DNA from: Portulaca oleracea
Lineage: Eukaryota > Streptophyta > Magnoliopsida > Caryophyllales > Portulacaceae
Reading direction: 5' to 3'
Assembly (NCBI GenBank): GCA_029582165.1
Contig: CM055875.1
Span: 28,780,644-28,844,643 of the forward strand
DNA length: 64,000 bases
The stretch's first letter is position 1. The number at the start of each line of letters is the position of its first letter. The notes under the pieces are model-generated. The model saw only the letters and a program-made list of their open reading frames with translations. It searched no databases and had not been told where the DNA came from. Positions 58,004-64,000 of the stretch are shown piece after piece. Both the position numbers and the translations under genes were made by a program.

Positions 58004-58411
58004 TTGGTTTGTATAGATCAACATAACACAGATATTGTGGTGGTGTTTAAGTATAAGAAGTGGTCAACAGAGTACATGAGGGATAAAGATGAGTACGACA
58101 TTGCTGATTTAACAATGGATGCATACAATTTTCTTAGTTCTTCCCTTCCACTGCTGCGTTCTTTAGTTGGCCTCCAACCACACCCGTTTCCTGTCAACTG
58201 CGTTCACCTTCTACCCAACACAAGAACTCAGCACACGTTTGACAGCACTAATAAGGCCTCAAGTAATTCAAATTTGTCTTGGATGTTCGTTGTTGCAAAC
58301 ATGTTGCACTTTTGCATTTCCAGTAATAATATATGCTCTTGGAACCCATTGAACTCGAGTTGCATTCCATCTAAACAAAAATATAGTTTTAACAAAAATT
58401 TTTTAATATAA
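58004..58411 (+). CDS. Unidentified 135-residue ORF, copy of 41695-42096
   Basis: Differs from the other copy at a handful of residues (for example NTD for NTY, STN for STD, ICS for ICP) and in the last few residues. Unrecognised; see that entry for content. Confidence 0.3.
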   Translation: MVCIDQHNTDIVVVFKYKKWSTEYMRDKDEYDIADLTMDAYNFLSSSLPLLRSLVGLQPHPFPVNCVHLLPNTRTQHTFDSTNKASSNSNLSWMFVVANMLHFCISSNNICSWNPLNSSCIPSKQKYSFNKNFLI

Positions 58412-58689
58412 ATTCTTAAAAATTTATAATATGAAAATAATTTGGAGGGGATTACTATCAAAAACCATCATGCTATGTTGTTCATCATTCTTTTTCAAGT
58501 TTTCCTATGCTTCTAATTCTATTCTATCACTAAATTTGACACTTATCTTTCTCATGATAATTATGGTGTATAAATTTCAAGTTAACTAATCTTTGCGCTC
58601 AGTTCGCTGTTGTTCATCAATCTAAATAACAAAAAGAATAAGTTTCAAGTTTTCCATGACAATAATGGTTTACAAACAACCAATACAAA

Positions 58690-59107
58690 CAAAAAAATAT
58701 GAAATTTGCATTACTCATCACTGATTCACCATAACTGCAAAATTGAAACACTACCGATTCAGGGTTTATGAACCCTAATTACAACCTAAAATTTTTAAAA
58801 TATGATATTTCAATTCATTAGCTCCTTCAAATTCTCTATAACTTATACTTGTTCAAACAGAAATATAGCCTTCAAATCCAAATCAGTACGAAATTTGAAT
58901 TCAATAGCTTTCCCTTAATCTAAACTAATAAAAATCCCAAACTTATTCAAATAGGTTTGTTCAAACAACTTTCCCTTAATAAAAACTAATATAAATCCCA
59001 ATCAATACGAAATTTGTTCAAACAGATTCACCAAAACCCCAAATTTATCTAAACTAATAAAACTCAATTTTAGGTTTTATGAACAATAAAAATATACAAC
59101 TATACTT
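58690..59107. repeat. Dispersed repeat, copy 3 of 3
   Basis: Lies in segmental duplication B at the same relative place as copy 2 in A. Confidence 0.8.
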
Positions 59108-59281
59108 ACCAGCTTCTTCAGGTGATATTGGATCTGGTCGTTGCTCTATATGGTCTTCCAAGCTTCCCCTGAATCTGGCAATGGAGATTCCAACAGGTTG
59201 CAGATTCGAAGTTGGTTGCAGATTCTGACCGTGCACTTTATTTATTCATGACGTTGGGTTCCAAGTTGGTGTATCAAAAGG

Positions 59282-59298
59282 GCGGGGGGGGGGGGGAG
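59282..59298. repeat. Poly(G) run
   Basis: GGGCGGGGGGGGGGGGG; the matching place in copy A (42971-42980) is a shorter G run. Confidence 0.8.
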
Positions 59299-59529
59299 TG
59301 AGAGGGGGTGGAAGAAAAATCAGGATGGCAATTAGCAGAAGATAGAAAGGGAGATGGTATGGGGGAGTCGAGCAGTGAGGGAGAAGAATTTGAGGAAGAG
59401 TGTATATTATGAAATTAGGGGAATTTGGGTAGTAATAAAAAGTGAAGGGAAAATAAATAATTAATAAATGAAGGGCAAACTGGGAAGTTCGTGAATAATT
59501 AAAGGACAAGGTTGGAAGGAAAAAACAGT

Positions 59530-59684
59530 CAAACGTCAATAAAGGCTTCTTTTGGCCGGACTCCTCTAATAATGTGCACACTGTTGCTGGAGACAAAGTA
59601 TAGGGTCCAAAAAATAAACTTTCAAATGTGTGGTACCAGATAATAAATACCCCCAAAGTTGAGGGTCCAAAAAGCAAAAAAACC
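59530..59684. mobile_element. GGACCC-type MITE end, copy B
   Basis: Counterpart of 43230-43406 in the duplication; minus strand starts GGTTTTTTTGCTTTTTGGACC-like and then CAACTTTGGGGGTATTTATT. Confidence 0.55.
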
Positions 59685-59729
59685 CATGAAACAAGTGAGA
59701 CATTATTCTACATGCGAACATATGGATAT

Positions 59730-60130
59730 ATGGGACCTTGGATCACCTCTTCCTTAACTGCATATATGCTTAAGAAGTACTCCTCAAACTAGTTGACTGG
59801 CTAAACACTCCACATCTGAGTAGTCATCAGAATCTTCACTCCTTGTCCGATTGGTTGACATCATCCTCGAGGTCCCAGGGTGGCAACACCCTACTAAGAG
59901 CTGTCTTTGGAGCTACTATCTACCATATTTGGAGAGAGCGAAATACTCATGTTCACAAAGGGACTAGTAATCCCCCTAGTCTGATTATAAAACACATAAA
60001 GCCGGATATTATGTATCGGACTCTCGCTTCGTGGGGGAGGGGGGATGGTAGGAAGCATTGTTATCTTAGAGACACCTTATGTAATTTGAATCCTGAGCTT
60101 GGGGCCTCCCCCTCCTCTTTGATGTAAATC
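59730..60130 (+). pseudogene. LINE reverse-transcriptase C-terminus, copy B
   Basis: Reads VLLKLVDWLN, then (59843-60127) SRSQGGNTLLRAVFGATIYH followed by IWRERNTHVH, the zinc-binding region that ends plant LINE polyproteins, to a stop at 60127. A stop near 59840 breaks the upstream part. No reverse transcriptase core is present. Confidence 0.65.
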
Positions 60131-61190
60131 TCGTTGATTATATAATTATAATGAGACTTATGGTACATGATACTAGATGGACCTTTTTTTTTTTTTGAAT
60201 ATTGGCAATTGTTGATGATCAAGTACATAATTTTATGGAATTTAGAAAGATGAGGGATGCGAAGAGATTGGATGTAGATCGAGTGTTTGGCAAACAGTGG
60301 TCCCCTTGAGAACCATGTGATACTACTGTACTCAAAAACCCTAATATTGGGATAATTATTTAATCTCTCAGTCTTCAGATGAAGAATATTCAATATGATT
60401 GGCTGAATTCATGCTTTACTTTTATTTACTTTCGTTTTTTTTTTTGTTTAAAGAATTGCTTGATTGGAGATTTGGAGGGTAATGGATGATGGGGGAATCC
60501 TCTTTTGAGCTAAGCTCTCTCTAATAGGGCAGCAGAAAGTGATTGGTAGATTTCTTTTTATGTCAAAACAAAGTATTGGAAGCTGGGATTAATGTAAAAT
60601 CTCATGCTGTGTGTGAGACCTGATGAAAGGAAAAAATTGATAACTAATGTGAGTAAAAATTTACTAGCTACCTTATACCCTCCAGCCCAAGAACTAGGGT
60701 TTGCTCTTGCAATGACCTATTTTCCTCCAATTTCTACAATAAATATACAACAAGTATCATTATTTGGCAACTCATTTCACACAACTATGAAATGTTAATC
60801 TCAAGACCAACCATAAGCACTTATATTTTCTCTCTAGTTAAAGAGTGTTTCATTTCTTTTGATCAAGGGGAAAAGAGTACTTCACTTGACCACATCGTAA
60901 CACTCACTTTTGCTTTCTATCTATAGTGAGGGTCGTGTAGATTCAACTCTTCATTGGCTAACCATAATTTCCTCGGAAATAATAAGAATGCTTAATATAA
61001 TTAATTTTTTTAAACATAATCATATACATATAAATAAGGTAAAACTTTATTACAACATACCTTAGATAAGGTAAATGTAATTACTTTAAAAAAATACAAT
61101 ATATAATGGTATTTAGTAATGCAAGGAAATTTTGGCATTATACTTTAAGAGTTTTAATGCTTAGAGTAATGTTTCCGCAAGTTAATAAAT
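60131..61190. other. AT-rich non-coding stretch
   Basis: T and A runs (60186-60196, 60429-60445) and no recognisable frame or repeat boundary. 60604-60798 is open but matches nothing I know. Confidence 0.5.
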
Positions 61191-61458
61191 AGGCCGCGTT
61201 CTTCTATGCGGTAGATTGCGGTGTGGTACCATATCGTACCGCAACTCTCTAATTTCAACCACACTTCACCACACCACACAACAATCATTACCAATATATC
61301 TCTTCATTTTTCTCTTCTACTTTTCACATTCTCTCACCTCACCTACCTCACTTACCATAATTCTCACCACAACTCACCACAATTCATCACACTTTTTCAA
61401 ATTCCACCTTACCGCACCATTACCGCACTGCAACCAACCGTATAAAAGAACAGGGCCT
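61191..61458. mobile_element. GGCC-ended MITE
   Basis: The ends AGGCCGCGTTCTTCTATGCGG-like and, on the minus strand, AGGCCCTGTTCTTTTATACGG-like pair over about 21 bp with four differences; a second inverted pair GCGGTAG/TTACCGC lies inside. 268 bp, CAC-rich interior. No clear target duplication. Similar GGCC-ends are common in plant hAT and Harbinger MITEs. The interior frame is not a gene. Confidence 0.6.
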
Positions 61459-62986
61459 AACTTTGGGTCTTTTGTATTTGTCTACCCTACTACCCTAGTC
61501 TTTAAAGTTCTTGATTTTTGGTTCTTTCGCCCTATATTTTGGAAGTTTATACTTAGTTGCATTTTGGTTTGTGTGTTGGATTTAGGGTTGTTCATCAGTT
61601 CAAAACTGAACTAAGAAAATTGAAAACTGAGATGAATATTTTCGGTTTGAACTTGCTGAACCAAACCAAATAAATCGAATTAGTTCAGAAGGTTTATTTC
61701 CTTGCTGCTGCTACTGCCTGGCATGGTGGGTCGGTGACACCTTCGGATATCGAAGAGAGTGAGGAAATTTGAGATCTGATAGAAGATCTAAGAAAAAAAG
61801 AGGGGCAAACCACAATAGCTTAGAATTGACGCCTAATTACGCCACACAATGCTACAAAAGCTCAAAACAACAACACTGAAAAACCCTAATTGATCTATCT
61901 ATGTTTCCGCCATCAGGTGTAAATTCACCCTAAAATCTGAGCTAAGATGAAAAAACTTTCTCCCACCTAATATAAGGAGTAGAGTTTTTCGCAATCTGGG
62001 TTCTGATGTAAACTAAACATAGCAAAAAATCGGCGTTCCATTGATCCATAAGTTCCGACCTAAATTTAAAAACAAGATGGACAAATTGCGTTCCAACGAT
62101 ACTGTCTGACGTACCGTTTAGTGTTTAGATCGAATCAAATCTCTAATTGCACAAATATTAATGTTCCGTAAGCTAGCATTTTGCGTAGCATTTATGTTTC
62201 ATGTAGCATTTTTTGAAATGTTAATAAAGTTAACGTTTAGAGTTTAGAGTAGCATTTAATTTATTAAGTCAAAAGATCTTATCTTTAAAAATTATCCACA
62301 TCCTTTCATTCATTTCACATTAATCTGTTAACTCAACTGCTAAATTTTTCGAACACAATTTTCATTTAAATAGTCATTCGCTATGCGCTATTTACTCCGT
62401 TAGCCGCCATCTAAACCATTATCCATTACATAAATTAAATCACCATGGGCTATCTAAAACACATTTTTACCAAGTAGGGCCTAATATGTCCATAATTAAG
62501 CAACATGTTAGCCATCTACTATTAAAATAGATGTAGTTCACTATCTATAGCTCTGATTCTACCAAGTATAACTTAGACAAGAGAAGAGAAGGAACCTCAA
62601 TTATAAAATTTATAATGCACAATTCTAAGATGAGACCTCTTGGTTATAAAACTTTGATTGGAGGAAGCCAGTCCATGAAGATTCCCGGCCCAATCGCACC
62701 AAAAACTCTAGTTCCTTTTGGATTTCTTTCTTAATCAATGATAATTTCTTGAAATCTCTCTTTGGAATCAAAATTGCCCAACTCTTAGAAAGAGGATGGA
62801 CCAAACGAAAGCTATTTCAATCACTTAGTCGTATTGGCTTCAACCAGTGTTAGAAAATCCGCTATGAATGCTGCTTTTACCGGAGCTACAGGGAAGAGGA
62901 AAGACAAATAAAGAGATCATCAGGCTTTATGATCGGAGGTACAAGCTCTTTAGAGGTAATTTATTGAAGGTTTTGCTATAATTATA
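61459..62986. other. Non-coding stretch with a single transposon end
   Basis: AGGGTTGTTCATCAGTTC at 61583 matches the left end of the element at 4797-5478, followed by GAACTGAA/TTCGGTTTGAAC words, but the right end is not found. The rest is AT-rich without gene content. Confidence 0.45.
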
Positions 62987-63243
62987 CTCCCTTTGTTTCA
63001 TATTAATTGTCATTTATTTGATTGTCACGATTATCAATGTCACTCTTTAATTGATAATCTCTTATATAATATTTGATTAACAATTAAAATATTATACTTT
63101 TAGAAAATTACTTTTTCGTTATGAATCTAATGGTAGTACTTTTATATAAAAAAATCATTATATATTAGGAAATTTATGATCAAAATTTTTAAGGTTTGAT
63201 AGCATAATTTCCAAAGGCGACAATTAATATGTAATGGAGGGAG
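62987..63243. mobile_element. Stowaway MITE, intact ends
   Basis: Starts CTCCCTTTGTTTCATATTAA and (minus strand) CTCCCTCCATTACATATTAA, both followed by TTGTC; TA at 62985-62986 and 63244-63245. 257 bp, AT-rich, typical of Tc1/mariner-derived Stowaway elements. Confidence 0.85.
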
Positions 63244-64000
63244 TAAGTCATAATGGAATGATGTTTTAATATGAGTAGACATGTCAATGTTTGACTCGAC
63301 CCGAACCTGCCTGAAAATTCTAGGCTTTGGACACAATTTTCTCGATCTAAGCCCGAAATAAATCAAACTCGCGCGCAGATTAGAGGGTCAAACCCGACCT
63401 ACCCGTTTGGCATGAAAGTTTACTTTTTGAATTCAATTCTGTTGGAATTTGTGACTTTATTTTTATTGGAATACCTGGCTATTAAACTACAAAGAGCCAC
63501 CACCTCAAAGGATTCGAAACTCCGAATGCTATTAAAAGGATGAAAAAACATGTTGGAAATCACAAGACTAGACAAAAAGATTGGCATATGATTAATAGGG
63601 GTTCTTTGAAGAAATCTGTAAAAAGTTCTTATGATAGATTAGTTGAGGAAGCACGTAGGGAAGCAAAGGTTGGCTGGGATTTGGACCTTATTCAGTTATT
63701 CATGATCGAGGACCAAGAGATTGTGACAATAAAAGGAATGCAAATTTGAATGACAAATCTTGATAGCTATTTTGCTTTGTAACATGTTTGCTTTGGTGTT
63801 TTAATTTCTGATGCTTTGCTTGTGTTTTCTACAGTTGTATGCAACTTTTACTGCAAATTATCTAGTCATTTTGGACTTTGAATAATCGAAAATATATAAC
63901 TACAAGTGTAACTTATTCATCTATTATTTCTTTGGTTTAAGTTGAAACATTAAAAATTATCTATAGTTGCTAGAAGATAATCGTATTTTATTATGTAAAT
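63244..64000 (+). other. End of window, one weak coding-like frame
   Basis: 63540-63749 is an open plus-strand frame of 69 residues, basic and Lys/Arg-rich (KSVKSSYDRLVEEARREAKV), with codon-like composition and an open stretch for some distance upstream. I do not recognise it and see no splice or promoter evidence. It could be a last exon or a relic. The rest is AT-rich. Confidence 0.25.

Larger units (their letters stand above)
57785..59960. repeat. Segmental duplication, copy B
   Basis: The right flank of the Tat-like element, matching 41476-43678. Because it begins with the target duplication, B is the insertion locus and A a later copy that took the LTR end with it. Confidence 0.85.

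Noticed and set aside
59246..59677. 143-residue minus-strand frame
   Set aside because: Runs across MITE end, poly(G) and low-complexity DNA; the equivalent in duplication copy A is not open.

Overview
The window is nuclear DNA of a flowering plant, most likely a eudicot. It is AT-rich, carries one intact intron-bearing plant gene, and is otherwise packed with plant transposon lineages: Athila-like and Tat-like Ty3/gypsy elements, a Copia fragment, a CACTA (En/Spm) element, MULE-like elements, Stowaway MITEs and LINE remnants. The species cannot be told from the sequence alone.

Region 1 (1-14.8 kb) is the gene-bearing part. A seven-exon, minus-strand gene for a SOLO DANCERS-type (SDS) meiotic cyclin lies at 6709-10114. 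The seven exons I placed add up to 1503 nt, an uninterrupted 500-residue frame. Around it are MITEs (1759-2002, 3575-4055, 4404-4658, 4797-5478, 12231-12740), an RNase H-like LINE relic near 0.9 kb, and a decayed coding-like stretch at 12.9-14.2 kb that I could not identify.

Region 2 (14.8-40.8 kb) is a nest of insertions that can be unpicked by target-site duplications. A MULE-like element with long terminal inverted repeats (outer end about 14814) was hit at three places. An Athila-like element (14865-31735, TSD ATGCC) carries a smaller opposite-strand non-autonomous relative in its gag (17651-23893, TSD GAGTA). A CACTA element (31870-38084, TSD TCA) carries its own LINE-like insert. A solo LTR (38809-40728, TSD GGCGG) lies in the right arm. 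Removing the CACTA element and the solo LTR restores the pairing of the two MULE arms.

Region 3 (40.8-60 kb) is built around a Tat-like element (46652-57784, TSD GGGGT). It has decayed gag and protease, has lost reverse transcriptase, RNase H and integrase, and carries on the opposite strand an apparently intact two-exon gene for a plant-mobile-domain-like protein with its own TATA box. Its LTRs and inner region hold about fifteen small hairpins with a near-constant loop and changing, self-complementary stems; this is the most unusual signal in the window. The flank to its right (57785-59960), with the end of its 3' LTR, is duplicated in direct orientation at about 41.2-43.7 kb.

Region 4 (60-64 kb) is non-coding DNA with a GGCC-ended MITE and a clean Stowaway MITE. 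No rRNA, tRNA or CRISPR array was seen.
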